Assembly: GCF_024343775.1 (NCBI RefSeq)
Contig: NZ_RJUF01000001.1
Coordinates: 183,231 to 247,230 of the forward strand
Direction of reading: 5' to 3'
DNA from: Lacihabitans soyangensis
GTDB lineage: Bacteria; Bacteroidota; Bacteroidia; Cytophagales; Spirosomataceae
Length of the DNA: 64,000 nucleotides
Below the pieces are notes generated by a model. It ran no database searches, had not been told where the DNA came from, and saw only the letters and a list, made by a program, of their open reading frames with translations. The position numbers were made by a program, and so were the translations under genes. Each line of letters starts with the position of its first letter. Position 1 is the first letter of the stretch. Below are positions 17,572-26,313 of the stretch, one piece after another.

Positions 17572-18435
17572 ATGAAATCAATACCAAAAATATTGATAAC
17601 AATCTTTATATTGTTGTCAGTTGTAGCATGTAAAGCTCAAATAAAAAATGCATTATCAGAAACTGTTAAAATTTATGGAAATTGCGAAATGTGTGAGGCA
17701 ACCATTGAAAAAGCTGGCAACGTAAAAAAAATCGCAGAAGTAGATTGGAACGAAGAAACCAAAATGGCTACGCTTACTTTTGATTCAAAAAAGACCAATC
17801 GAGATGAAATTTTAAAAAGGATTGCTTTAGCTGGCTATGACAGCGACAGCTATCTCGCTCCGCTTGATACTTATTCCCAGCTCCCTTCTTGTTGTCAATA
17901 TGAAAGGAAAGTAAAGTTGACGGAAAACAAAGAATCTGTTGGAGCCACAGTTTCTAAAACTGACATGCATGACCACTCGGACATGCCGGCACAGAAGCAG
18001 GAAATACAAACTTTGAAAGCAGTTTTTGATAATTATTTTGCTTTAAAAGATGCTTTGATAAAAACAGATGGAGGGTTAGCATCAAACAAAGCTGGTGAAC
18101 TTTTATCCGCAATCTCAGCTGTTAAAATGGAAAAACTTACCGCTGAAGAACATACTGTTTGGATGAAAGTGGTGAAGGATTTGGGTCTTGATGCAGAGCA
18201 TATTGCCGATACAAAAGACCCAAGTCATCAGAGAGAGCATTTTATACCGCTTTCAAAAAACATGTATCAGCTCATAAAAGTATCAAAGCAAGCATCGCCT
18301 GTTTATTATCAATTCTGCCCCATGGCCAACGACGGAAAAGGAGCCAATTGGCTTAGCAAAGAAAATTCCGTGAAGAACCCATATTATGGTTCTATGATGT
18401 TAACCTGCGGTAGCACAATAGAAACCATAAAATGA
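17572..18435 (+). CDS. HMA-domain plus DUF3347 copper-associated lipoprotein
   Basis: 287 residues. The signal peptide ends in SVVAC (lipobox Cys20). An HMA-like domain follows with NCEMC (C38, C41), then a His-rich linker (DMHDHSDMP). The C-terminal DUF3347 domain (about 146-285) has its typical end QFCPMANDGKGANWLS ... NPYYGSMMLTCGS. DUF3347 proteins are periplasmic copper-handling partners found with Cus and Cop genes; the Cys, Met and His residues of this end are candidate Cu(I) ligands. A second DUF3347 gene lies at 25698. Confidence 0.82.
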   Translation: MKSIPKILITIFILLSVVACKAQIKNALSETVKIYGNCEMCEATIEKAGNVKKIAEVDWNEETKMATLTFDSKKTNRDEILKRIALAGYDSDSYLAPLDTYSQLPSCCQYERKVKLTENKESVGATVSKTDMHDHSDMPAQKQEIQTLKAVFDNYFALKDALIKTDGGLASNKAGELLSAISAVKMEKLTAEEHTVWMKVVKDLGLDAEHIADTKDPSHQREHFIPLSKNMYQLIKVSKQASPVYYQFCPMANDGKGANWLSKENSVKNPYYGSMMLTCGSTIETIK

Positions 18436-18518
18436 AACATTCATGACTAGGACTTTAGACACACTGGGAAATGATTATTTCTTAGCGTCAAAGCGTCTTA
18501 GCAGTAAATTATAAACAT

Positions 18519-19970
18519 ATGAAACGAAAAGATTTTTTAAAAACCTTAGGATTTGGTTCAGCGAGTTTGCTCACATCTGCTGGCGTTTTGTCCTCGTGCA
18601 TGAGCGGCATGAACCATGGCGATGCCGTTGTTCCTCAAGTAAATACCGGATTGTTTATTAATCCTTTAAAAATCCCCAAAACAGTTTCTGGAAATACATC
18701 TTTAGTAACTCAAAATACTTCAGAGGCTCTTTTGTCGGCATCAAAAGTAAATGTGCTAGGTTATGGAGAGGGCATTTTAGGACCCACCATTAGGGTAAAA
18801 AAAGGAGATAATGTAAATATCAATTTGCTCAATAAGTTATCAGATCATTCGAATATCCATTGGCATGGCCTTAAAATCCCTGCCGACATGGACGGGCATC
18901 CCGACCAAATGGTGATGTCAAATGAGTCCTTCAATTATAAATTTTCTGTCAACCAGCAGGCTGGACTCAATTGGTATCATCCACATGTGCACAAATCTAC
19001 TGCGGTGCAAGTTACGCAAGGATTGGCGGGGCTTTTTATAGTGGAGTCGGACGAAGAAAAGTCATTAGCTTTGCCAAGTGGAGAATTTGAAGTACCACTG
19101 ATAATTCAAGACAAAAGAATAGCAAGCGATGGTACAATAAAATATAGCCCGACCATGATGGAAATTATGTCGGGTTATTTGGGAGAAAATATACTGGTCA
19201 ATGGCACACATAAACCATTTTTAGATGTTTCCACCCGTTTTTACAGATTCAGGATTTTAAATGGTTCCTCTGCAAGAATTTATAATTTAAGTCTAAGTAA
19301 TTCGGCTGAATTTTATGTGATTGGTTCGGATGGCGGAATTTTGCCTCAGCCAGAAAAAGTAAAAAATGTCATTTTGGGTTCGGGCGAAAGGTTAGATATT
19401 CTGGTAGACTTTTCGACAATGAAAGTCGGAGAGGTGGTTTCCCTAAAAAGCGAGACATTTTTTACAATGGGAAACGCCCAAGGCAATCAACCTTTTGACA
19501 TCTTGGCTTTTAATATTAAACGTCAAGAAAACAATACCTTCAAGCTGCCGAGTACTTTAATTCCAGTTCCGAAACTTCCTTCGACTAGCATTAAAAGGGT
19601 TTTTACGCTGAAAATGGATATGATGAGCAGTGATGGAATGCATAAAATTAACGGGAAGGTTTTCAAATCTGGAAGGATAGACGAGACAGTTACACTTGGG
19701 TCAACAGAGATATGGGAATTTGATAATTCTACTGGAGATGAGGCTCATCCCATGCATATTCATGGTGTAATGTTCCAAGTTGTTGCTCGAATGGGTGGAA
19801 GGAATGTCATTCTACCGCATGAAAAAGGATGGAAAGACACAGTTCTTGTAGCTCCCGGTGAGAAAGTCCAAGTCGCAATGACATTTGAAATTAGTGGAAA
19901 ATTTGTTTTTCATTGCCATAATCTTGAACATGAAGATGATGGCATGATGTTAAATTTTGAAGTAAAATGA
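18519..19970 (+). CDS. Multicopper oxidase, CueO/CopA-like
   Basis: 483 residues with an N-terminus (MKRKDFLKTLGFGSASLLTSAGVLSSC) that combines a polar start with a lipobox. Three cupredoxin domains carry the four copper motifs: NIHWHG (from H114), WYHPHVHKS, HPMHIHG (from H410) and FHCHNLEHEDDGM (H465-C466-H467). Met residues after the last motif complete the T1 site. Such oxidases convert Cu(I) to the less harmful Cu(II) in the periplasm. The stop overlaps the start of the following AraC-type regulator by 4 nt. Confidence 0.88.
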   Translation: MKRKDFLKTLGFGSASLLTSAGVLSSCMSGMNHGDAVVPQVNTGLFINPLKIPKTVSGNTSLVTQNTSEALLSASKVNVLGYGEGILGPTIRVKKGDNVNINLLNKLSDHSNIHWHGLKIPADMDGHPDQMVMSNESFNYKFSVNQQAGLNWYHPHVHKSTAVQVTQGLAGLFIVESDEEKSLALPSGEFEVPLIIQDKRIASDGTIKYSPTMMEIMSGYLGENILVNGTHKPFLDVSTRFYRFRILNGSSARIYNLSLSNSAEFYVIGSDGGILPQPEKVKNVILGSGERLDILVDFSTMKVGEVVSLKSETFFTMGNAQGNQPFDILAFNIKRQENNTFKLPSTLIPVPKLPSTSIKRVFTLKMDMMSSDGMHKINGKVFKSGRIDETVTLGSTEIWEFDNSTGDEAHPMHIHGVMFQVVARMGGRNVILPHEKGWKDTVLVAPGEKVQVAMTFEISGKFVFHCHNLEHEDDGMMLNFEVK

Positions 19971-20527
19971 AAATTTTTATTAAAAATATGGTTTGCCCAC
20001 GCTGCATTTTAGTAGTAAAAATGGAATTGGATAGACTATCTATCAATTACACTAATGTAGACTTTGGTGAAATAGATTTGGCTAATGAACTTAATGAGAA
20101 ACAAATGAATGAATTAGAAAGTGTTTTGAATGAATTAGGTTTCGAAATATTGAATGATAAAAAAAACAAGATGGTGGAGAATGTGAAGATTTTAATTGTT
20201 AAACTCATTCATGAACAAGATAATAACCTTAGAATAAACCTGTCTGATTATTTGTCATCCAATTTAGGGGTGGAATACCATTCACTAACTTCATTATTTT
20301 CTGAAATAGAGGGTTATACAATTGAACAATTTTTTATTTCACAAAAAATAGAAAAAGTAAAGGAATTGTTGGTTTATAATGAATTGACATTAAGTGAAAT
20401 TGCCTTTCGTTTAAATTATAGTAGTGTAGCACATCTTAGCAATCAATTTAAAAAAACAACAAAGCTGACCCCATCTGAATTTAAAAGATTGGGAAATCAT
20501 AAAAGGAAATCTATTGGTATTATTTAG
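19967..20527 (+). CDS. HMA-like plus AraC-type transcriptional regulator
   Basis: 186 residues. The first about 60 resemble a metallochaperone fold with CPRC (MVCPRCILVVKMELDRL). The C-terminal 95 residues form an AraC DNA-binding domain: first HTH near YTIEQFFISQKIEKVKELL, second near LTLSEIAFRLNYSSVAHLSNQFKKTTKLTPSEFK. This HMA-AraC layout recurs in Bacteroidota copper clusters and suggests Cu(I) sensing by the N-terminal cysteines; that sensing role is inferred. A dyad (20566-20580) lies directly downstream, before the next gene, and is a candidate target. Confidence 0.8.
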   Translation: MKIFIKNMVCPRCILVVKMELDRLSINYTNVDFGEIDLANELNEKQMNELESVLNELGFEILNDKKNKMVENVKILIVKLIHEQDNNLRINLSDYLSSNLGVEYHSLTSLFSEIEGYTIEQFFISQKIEKVKELLVYNELTLSEIAFRLNYSSVAHLSNQFKKTTKLTPSEFKRLGNHKRKSIGII

Positions 20528-20565
20528 AAAATACTAGGGCGAAAAAGTTGTAACTATTATGTAAA

Positions 20566-20580
20566 ATTGTGTAACACAAT
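20566..20580. promoter_or_regulatory. Dyad-symmetric candidate operator
   Basis: ATTGTG-TAA-CACAAT, a 6-bp inverted repeat with a 3-nt spacer, about 47 nt before the start of the next gene. A partial -7 element (TACTTTTA, 20597-20604) lies just downstream. Position suggests control of the 20627-23696 genes. Confidence 0.4.
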
Positions 20581-20626
20581 AGCCGATTAAGAATAATACT
20601 TTTACATCATAAATCAAAAAAAACAA

Positions 20627-21181
20627 ATGAAAAAATTCAAAAAATTAATATTGATGGTTATAGTAACCGTTTCTATTATTCCTTTTTTTGCAAAAGCACA
20701 GGAAGGTAATTATAAGCACCCCATCATGAGTATTGACTCAAAAGGTAAAATTGAACGGGGTGGGGTAGTGATCGGTCAAATCACTAAAGACAATGTAATC
20801 AATGATGCTAAAGGAAACAAAATTGCTTATGTGGATGGCCAAGGAAATTTGGTTGATGCCAAAGGAAAATTGATGGGTCGAAGGGGGAAAGATGGGAAAA
20901 CGTACCATAATGTTAATGGTGATTTGACAATCAGTGTTAAAGACAATGGAAAAACTTGTAATGTATTTGATGGAAATGGAGATAAGATTGGTAACATTCA
21001 TTCCAGCTATAAGGGCATGGCCTGTGTTTTATATTGTTTTCAAAACGATATGGTCATGAAAGATCACTCAAAAATGAAAGATGCAAAATATGCCTGCCCA
21101 ATGCACCCTGAAGTTACTGGAATGGAAGGCGATAAATGCCACAAGTGTGGTATGAAGTTAACTAAAGCAAGCAAAAAATAA
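20627..21181 (+). CDS. Exported beta-repeat protein with C-terminal copper-binding CPMHP module
   Basis: 184 residues with a signal peptide ending FFAKAQ. The middle is built of short glycine-rich strands (SIDSKGKIERGGVVIGQI, KGNKIAYVDGQGNLVDAKG and so on), suggesting a small beta fold. The last 35 residues hold a heavy-metal-binding module YACPMHPEVTGMEGDKCHKCGMKL. It lies 4 nt before the CopA gene start and is probably a periplasmic copper buffer. The function of the beta part is unknown. Confidence 0.7.
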   Translation: MKKFKKLILMVIVTVSIIPFFAKAQEGNYKHPIMSIDSKGKIERGGVVIGQITKDNVINDAKGNKIAYVDGQGNLVDAKGKLMGRRGKDGKTYHNVNGDLTISVKDNGKTCNVFDGNGDKIGNIHSSYKGMACVLYCFQNDMVMKDHSKMKDAKYACPMHPEVTGMEGDKCHKCGMKLTKASKK

Positions 21182-21185
21182 TAGC

Positions 21186-23696
21186 ATGACCCATAACTAT
21201 CAAATAACAGGGATGTCATGCAATGGTTGTCGTACAAAAGTAGAAAACACCCTTAACGCAATTGAGGGTGTTTCTGCCGTTGTAACATTATCACCCCCGC
21301 TGGCAGTCATTACAATGGAAAATCACATTTCTACCAAAAAGTTTCAGGATTCACTTTCGGCTGTTGGAAATTATACAATAGAAGATGCTCATGCCCTGAT
21401 TACCAATTGGCAAAATGAAATTACGAAAGTAACGAATTTAGCCAATGAAGATATAATAAAACCTTCTAACCACGGCAATGGCAAATTTTACTGCCCAATG
21501 CATTGTGAGGGTGAAAAATTATACGATAAGGCTGGAGATTGCCCTGTATGTGGTATGGATTTGGTACAACAAGCTAGTATTTCCCAAAAAACGGAATATA
21601 CTTGTCCTATGCACCCTGAAATCATACGGGACGAAGCTGGTGCATGCCCAATTTGTGGAATGGATTTAGTGCCGAAATCCGCAAGCGAAACAGAAGATAA
21701 CAAGACTTACAAGGACTTGTTAAGAAAAATGAAAATTGCAGTTGCTTTTACAGTTCCAGTATTTGCAATAGCTATGTCAGCCATGTTACCCAATGACCCA
21801 TTAATGAAAATAATGAAACATGCAGCGTGGAATTGGGTGCAATTTATTTTAACACTTCCAGTAGTTTTTTATGCATGTTGGATGTTTTTTGTGCGTGCTT
21901 GGAAATCTATTATTACTTGGAATCTGAATATGTTTACCCTTGTGGGTATCGGAACTGGGGTGGCTTTCTTATTTAGTGTTGTCGGAATGCTGTTTCCAAA
22001 TCTTTTCCCCAACGAATTCAAAAGCGAAACGGGCACAGTCCATCTGTATTTTGAAGCCACAACTGTAATTTTGACTTTGGTTTTACTAGGTCAATTGTTA
22101 GAAGCACGAGCCCATAGCCAAACAAGCGGAGCAATCAAAGAATTACTAAAATTAGCCCCAACCGAAGCTACTTTAGTAATAGATGGAAAAGATAAAATAA
22201 TTTCAATTCACGACATTAAAAAGGGGGATTTGCTACGCCTAAAACCTGGCGATAAAATTCCTGTGGATGGAAAAATAACAATTGGTGAAGGTTCTATTGA
22301 CGAATCAATGATTACAGGTGAGCCAATTCCAGTAGATAAAAAAGTGGGCGATTCTGTAAGTTCGGGAACAATCAATGCCAACAAATCATTTGTAATGGTT
22401 GCTGAAAAAATAGGTTCTGAAACCTTACTTTCTCAGATAATTCAGATGGTCAATGAAGCCAGCCGCTCCAAAGCACCCATCCAAAAATTAGCGGATAGTA
22501 TTTCTAAATATTTTGTACCAATCGTTGTAGTTATTTCCATCATTACATTTTTGGGTTGGGCAAAATTTGGGCCTGAGCCGGCCTTGGTTTATGGTTTCAT
22601 AAATGCCATAGCTGTTTTAATTATTGCTTGCCCTTGTGCATTAGGCTTAGCTACGCCTATGTCAGTAATGGTGGGTGTTGGCAAGGGTGCATCTTCAGGC
22701 GTTTTAATAAAAAATGCCGAAGCTTTAGAAAATTTAAACAAAGTAAATGTTTTAATCATTGATAAAACAGGCACCATTACCGAAGGCAAACCTTCGGTCG
22801 AAAAAATATATGCAACGCAACAAAATAAAGATTTACTACAAGACATCGCTTCATTAAATCAATACAGTGAGCATCCATTAGCTGAAGCAGTTGTAAAATA
22901 TGCCCAAGAAAAAAAGATTTCGTTGATTGAGGTAAAAGACTTCGAGGCAATTGCAGGAAAAGGAGTAATCGGGACAGTTAATAATAGAAAGGTAGCACTT
23001 GGCAACAAAGCCCTTATGGCACAAGTTGCAGCAAGTGTATCTGAGGAATTAGAAAACAATATTATTGTAGAGCAGAAATTAGGTAAAACTGTGTCTTATA
23101 TTGCTGTTAATGGCATTGCAGAAGGATTTGTATCCATTACTGATGCCATCAAAATAACTAGTAAAGCAGCCATACAAGAACTAATGCAACAAGGTGTGGA
23201 AGTTATCATGCTGACTGGAGATAATGAAAATACTGCAAAATCGGTGGCGACTGAGCTGAGTTTAAGTGCATACAAAGCTGGTTGTTTGCCTGAAGATAAA
23301 TTGAAAGAAATAAAACGCCTTCAAGGATTAGGAAAAGTAGTAGCGATGGCTGGCGATGGTATCAATGATGCTCCTGCATTGGCTCAGGCGGATATTGGAA
23401 TCGCAATGGGAACAGGAACGGATGTTGCTATAGAAAGTGCCAAAATAACTTTGGTAAAAGGTGATTTACAAGGAATTGTAAAAGCCAAGAATTTAAGCCA
23501 CGCAGTGATGAAAAACATCAAGCAAAACTTATTCTTTGCCTTTATTTACAATATACTTGGCGTGCCAATTGCCGCAGGGGTTTTATTTCCATTTTTTGGT
23601 ATACTATTATCGCCTATGATTGCAGCTCTCGCCATGAGTTTTAGTTCGGTTTCTGTAATAGTAAACGCATTAAGGTTAAGGAGTATTAAACTTTAA
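21186..23696 (+). CDS. copA: Copper-exporting P1B-1 ATPase (CopA) with HMA and two CPMHP modules
   Basis: 836 residues. HMA domain first (GMSCNGC, C12 and C15), then two short heavy-metal-binding modules (FYCPMH...CPVCGMDLV at about 98-125 and YTCPMHPE...CPICGMDLV at about 138-162). Eight membrane helices carry the copper signature ACPCALGLATP (C482-P483-C484). Phosphorylation site DKTGT (D526), SEHPLAEA and GDGINDAP are intact. It pumps Cu(I) from cytoplasm to periplasm, where the oxidases and Cus pump of the same block take over. The N-terminal module set is richer than in classic CopA. Confidence 0.93.
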   Translation: MTHNYQITGMSCNGCRTKVENTLNAIEGVSAVVTLSPPLAVITMENHISTKKFQDSLSAVGNYTIEDAHALITNWQNEITKVTNLANEDIIKPSNHGNGKFYCPMHCEGEKLYDKAGDCPVCGMDLVQQASISQKTEYTCPMHPEIIRDEAGACPICGMDLVPKSASETEDNKTYKDLLRKMKIAVAFTVPVFAIAMSAMLPNDPLMKIMKHAAWNWVQFILTLPVVFYACWMFFVRAWKSIITWNLNMFTLVGIGTGVAFLFSVVGMLFPNLFPNEFKSETGTVHLYFEATTVILTLVLLGQLLEARAHSQTSGAIKELLKLAPTEATLVIDGKDKIISIHDIKKGDLLRLKPGDKIPVDGKITIGEGSIDESMITGEPIPVDKKVGDSVSSGTINANKSFVMVAEKIGSETLLSQIIQMVNEASRSKAPIQKLADSISKYFVPIVVVISIITFLGWAKFGPEPALVYGFINAIAVLIIACPCALGLATPMSVMVGVGKGASSGVLIKNAEALENLNKVNVLIIDKTGTITEGKPSVEKIYATQQNKDLLQDIASLNQYSEHPLAEAVVKYAQEKKISLIEVKDFEAIAGKGVIGTVNNRKVALGNKALMAQVAASVSEELENNIIVEQKLGKTVSYIAVNGIAEGFVSITDAIKITSKAAIQELMQQGVEVIMLTGDNENTAKSVATELSLSAYKAGCLPEDKLKEIKRLQGLGKVVAMAGDGINDAPALAQADIGIAMGTGTDVAIESAKITLVKGDLQGIVKAKNLSHAVMKNIKQNLFFAFIYNILGVPIAAGVLFPFFGILLSPMIAALAMSFSSVSVIVNALRLRSIKL

Positions 23697-23792
23697 AAAA
23701 AAAGAAATGCTCAAAATAGTTAAATAAAATATTTCTCAAAAAATTCTGTCAGAAATCTTTTGCTGAAACAACTATCGCTTGAAACCTATTAT

Positions 23793-24434
23793 ATGAAAAC
23801 ATTTATACCTGCTTTAAAATTTGAAAAACTAACTGGTTTTTATGATAAAATAATGCACCTTACAATGCCAGAAAAAGCATTTAAGAACGCCTTAATCGAA
23901 CAAGCGAGAATCAAGTCAGGAGACCATATATTAGATTTCGGGTGCGGAACACTTACATTATCATTGATGATGAAGCAACAGTGCCTAGAGGCTTTCATTA
24001 CTGGAATTGATGTAGATGAAAAAGTTTTGACAATAGCTGAAAATAAAAGAACTGATTCAGGTTTTGAAATCAGATTAGATAAATACGATGGGAAATTTTT
24101 ACCTTATTCAGATGAAACATTTGATAAAGTGGTTTCAAGTTTGGTATTCCATCACCTCACAACTGTTCAAAAAAAACAGGCCATCAGAGAAATTTACAGG
24201 ATTTTAAAGCCCGATGGCGAAATACACATAGCAGATTGGGGTAAACCTTCAAATTTATTAATGGAGGCTCTTTTTTTCTTTTTAAGGCTTTTCGATGGTT
24301 TTGAAAACACTTCTGTGAATTGGAAAGGGGAGCTTCTTAATTATTTGACAGGCAATGGCTTTAAATATACTATTGAATGCAAAAAATATGATACCCTATT
24401 TGGTACACTTAGACTATTAAAAGCAAGGAAATGA
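23793..24434 (+). CDS. Class I SAM-dependent methyltransferase, small-molecule type
   Basis: The ATG at 23793 gives a 213-residue protein starting MKTFIPALKFEKLTGFYD. Motif I is ILDFGCGTLTLSLMM, followed by GIDVDEKVL, the motif IV-like VVSSLVFHHL and ILKPDGEIHIADWG. This is the UbiE/ArsM-like fold. It has no DNA methyltransferase catalytic motif (no NPPY or PC motif), so it is unlikely to modify DNA. Similar genes recur in Bacteroidota metal islands; the substrate is unknown. The stop overlaps the next start (ATGA). Confidence 0.78.
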   Translation: MKTFIPALKFEKLTGFYDKIMHLTMPEKAFKNALIEQARIKSGDHILDFGCGTLTLSLMMKQQCLEAFITGIDVDEKVLTIAENKRTDSGFEIRLDKYDGKFLPYSDETFDKVVSSLVFHHLTTVQKKQAIREIYRILKPDGEIHIADWGKPSNLLMEALFFFLRLFDGFENTSVNWKGELLNYLTGNGFKYTIECKKYDTLFGTLRLLKARK

Positions 24435-25678
24435 ACAATATTTTAACCAATATTATTAATCAATACAAAAATGATAGTCAGAGTGTTTATAATACTTGGT
24501 TTATTGACAACGACCAACGCTTAAAGGCATTTCGCACCATTCGAAGGGGAGTTTTACAAGTAGTGGAAGACATTAAAAATAAAACTTTTCCGAATGATTT
24601 TAAGGGCAGTTCGTTAGAGCTTGTTTTGAATTGTATTGCCGAACAAAAACAAGTTTTTGTAGGTGTGTCGCATCCGTTTTATTGGAAACCTAAACTTAGG
24701 ATTCCTGATATTTATGAAAATCAAAACAACAAAACTACTTTTGGTCAATTTCTCGAAAACTGTATCAACGCTAAAAGCGAGGAACAAATCATCAAAGAAA
24801 TTGTACGATTAGATGCCCTTAAAATCAAAGGTTTAGGTCCAGCTGTCGGCAGTATTTTGTATTTTTTACACCCAACCTTTTTTCCCCCTTTCAATACAGC
24901 AATTGTCAATGGCTTCAATACCTTGTTTAATGATAAAAAGAAATTAGGCTCATGGTCTGAATATTTAAAAATTAGGGAAGTTTTGATTGAAACCAATCAA
25001 AAACATAAAACCGATTTATCAAATGATTTAGGAGCAATTGCTGGACTTTGTTTTGAAATTGGAACTCAAAAAATGCTTATTGGCAATGATGAATATTTGA
25101 GCGAGGAAGAGCGAAATAAATTTGAAAAAAGCATCGAAAAACGCCAAAAAGAAATTAGAGATGAAAAAATAGAAGAAAATCTTCATTCTGAAATGCAATT
25201 TCATTTATTGAAAATTGGCCAAAGTTTGGGCTATGATGCTTTTGTAGCCTCTAATGACCGTTCTAGGTCTTTTGATGGCAAAAATTTTTCGTTTATGAGT
25301 CCTGATAAATTTCCTGCGATTGATTGCGACAAAGACACAGCAAACACCATCAAATTGATTGATGTTTTGTGGTTTGAAAAAGGCACAAACAATGTCATTT
25401 GTGCCTTTGAAGTAGAAAAAAGTACAAGTATTTATTCAGGAATTTTAAGATTGACTGACCTTTCCTATTCAATTGCTGATGGTGATGAAATCTTTTATTT
25501 AGTTATTCCTGAAAGTCGTGAAAAGGATGTGATGATGCAACTTTCACGTCCTTCAATCAAACAAATTAAAACACCTATAAAATACATATTATTTACAGAG
25601 TTACGCCAAAATTGTGATGCCCTTTGCCGATTTGGTGATAGTCATAGAATCATGGAAAAAATCTCAAAAACTTTTTAA
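24431..25678 (+). CDS. Uncharacterised HhH plus PD-(D/E)XK nuclease-like protein
   Basis: 415 residues. The N-terminal half contains a helix-hairpin-helix-like segment (LKIKGLGPAVGSILYFLHP, about 131-149), as in DNA-binding glycosylases. A charged coiled segment (EEERNKFEKSIEKRQKEIRDEK) follows. The C-terminal half looks like a restriction-type nuclease core: IDVLWFEKG (D311) ... CAFEVEKS (E327, E329, K330), matching the D-ExK pattern. Function is not established; the combination resembles type II restriction or repair nucleases. It starts within the stop of the methyltransferase gene, so the two are translated together, in an otherwise purely copper-related cluster. Confidence 0.55.
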   Translation: MNNILTNIINQYKNDSQSVYNTWFIDNDQRLKAFRTIRRGVLQVVEDIKNKTFPNDFKGSSLELVLNCIAEQKQVFVGVSHPFYWKPKLRIPDIYENQNNKTTFGQFLENCINAKSEEQIIKEIVRLDALKIKGLGPAVGSILYFLHPTFFPPFNTAIVNGFNTLFNDKKKLGSWSEYLKIREVLIETNQKHKTDLSNDLGAIAGLCFEIGTQKMLIGNDEYLSEEERNKFEKSIEKRQKEIRDEKIEENLHSEMQFHLLKIGQSLGYDAFVASNDRSRSFDGKNFSFMSPDKFPAIDCDKDTANTIKLIDVLWFEKGTNNVICAFEVEKSTSIYSGILRLTDLSYSIADGDEIFYLVIPESREKDVMMQLSRPSIKQIKTPIKYILFTELRQNCDALCRFGDSHRIMEKISKTF

Positions 25679-25697
25679 ACTTAATAACAATTTCAAA

Positions 25698-26303
25698 ATG
25701 AAAAAAACTATTATTTTCTCAATTATCACTAGCCTTTTTTTTGCTTGTAATTCAAAACCTGACTCTCACGACAGACACAATCATGAAGCAGACACTGCAA
25801 AAACGGAAGTAAAAATAGCAATGCCTCAAACGGATAGTTTACATGCAGAACATAATAAAACAACTGAATCTTCGGCAAAATCAAATTATGACTTGATTTT
25901 GATTGATTATCTTAATTTAAAAAATGCCTTGGTAAAAGACGATAGCAAAGCTGCGGCGGATGCGGGCAATGCTATTTTAGCAACTCTTAAAAAATTTGAC
26001 AATAGTACTTCAAAAAGCAATAAGGAAATTATAGAAATATTTGAAAGTATAAAAGAAAATGCAGAGCATATAAAAGATAACAACGGTAAAATTGACCACC
26101 AAAGAGAACATTTTGCCATGATAAGCAAAGATATGATTGATTTGATAGCCATTTCGGGTACATCAAAAAAACTTTACCAAGATTTTTGCCCAATGTTCAA
26201 TGACAGTAAAGGTGCTGCTTGGTTAAGCGAAACAAAAGGAATTAAAAATCCATATTATGGTGCTGAAATGCTTACCTGCGGTTCTGTAATAAAAGAATAT
26301 TAA
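25698..26303 (+). CDS. DUF3347 copper-associated lipoprotein
   Basis: Start ATG at 25698 gives a 201-residue protein with signal MKKTIIFSIITSLFFAC (lipobox Cys17) and a His-rich linker (DSHDRHNHE). The rest is DUF3347, ending QDFCPMFNDSKGAAWLS ... NPYYGAEMLTCGS, like the C-terminal half of the protein at 17572 but without its HMA domain. It lies 10 nt before cusA and probably delivers or buffers copper for the Cus pump. Confidence 0.8.
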   Translation: MKKTIIFSIITSLFFACNSKPDSHDRHNHEADTAKTEVKIAMPQTDSLHAEHNKTTESSAKSNYDLILIDYLNLKNALVKDDSKAAADAGNAILATLKKFDNSTSKSNKEIIEIFESIKENAEHIKDNNGKIDHQREHFAMISKDMIDLIAISGTSKKLYQDFCPMFNDSKGAAWLSETKGIKNPYYGAEMLTCGSVIKEY

Positions 26304-26313
26304 ATAATTAAAA

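Noticed and set aside
23793..25678. Restriction-modification system
   Set aside because: The methyltransferase lacks DNA-methyltransferase catalytic motifs and looks like a small-molecule enzyme.
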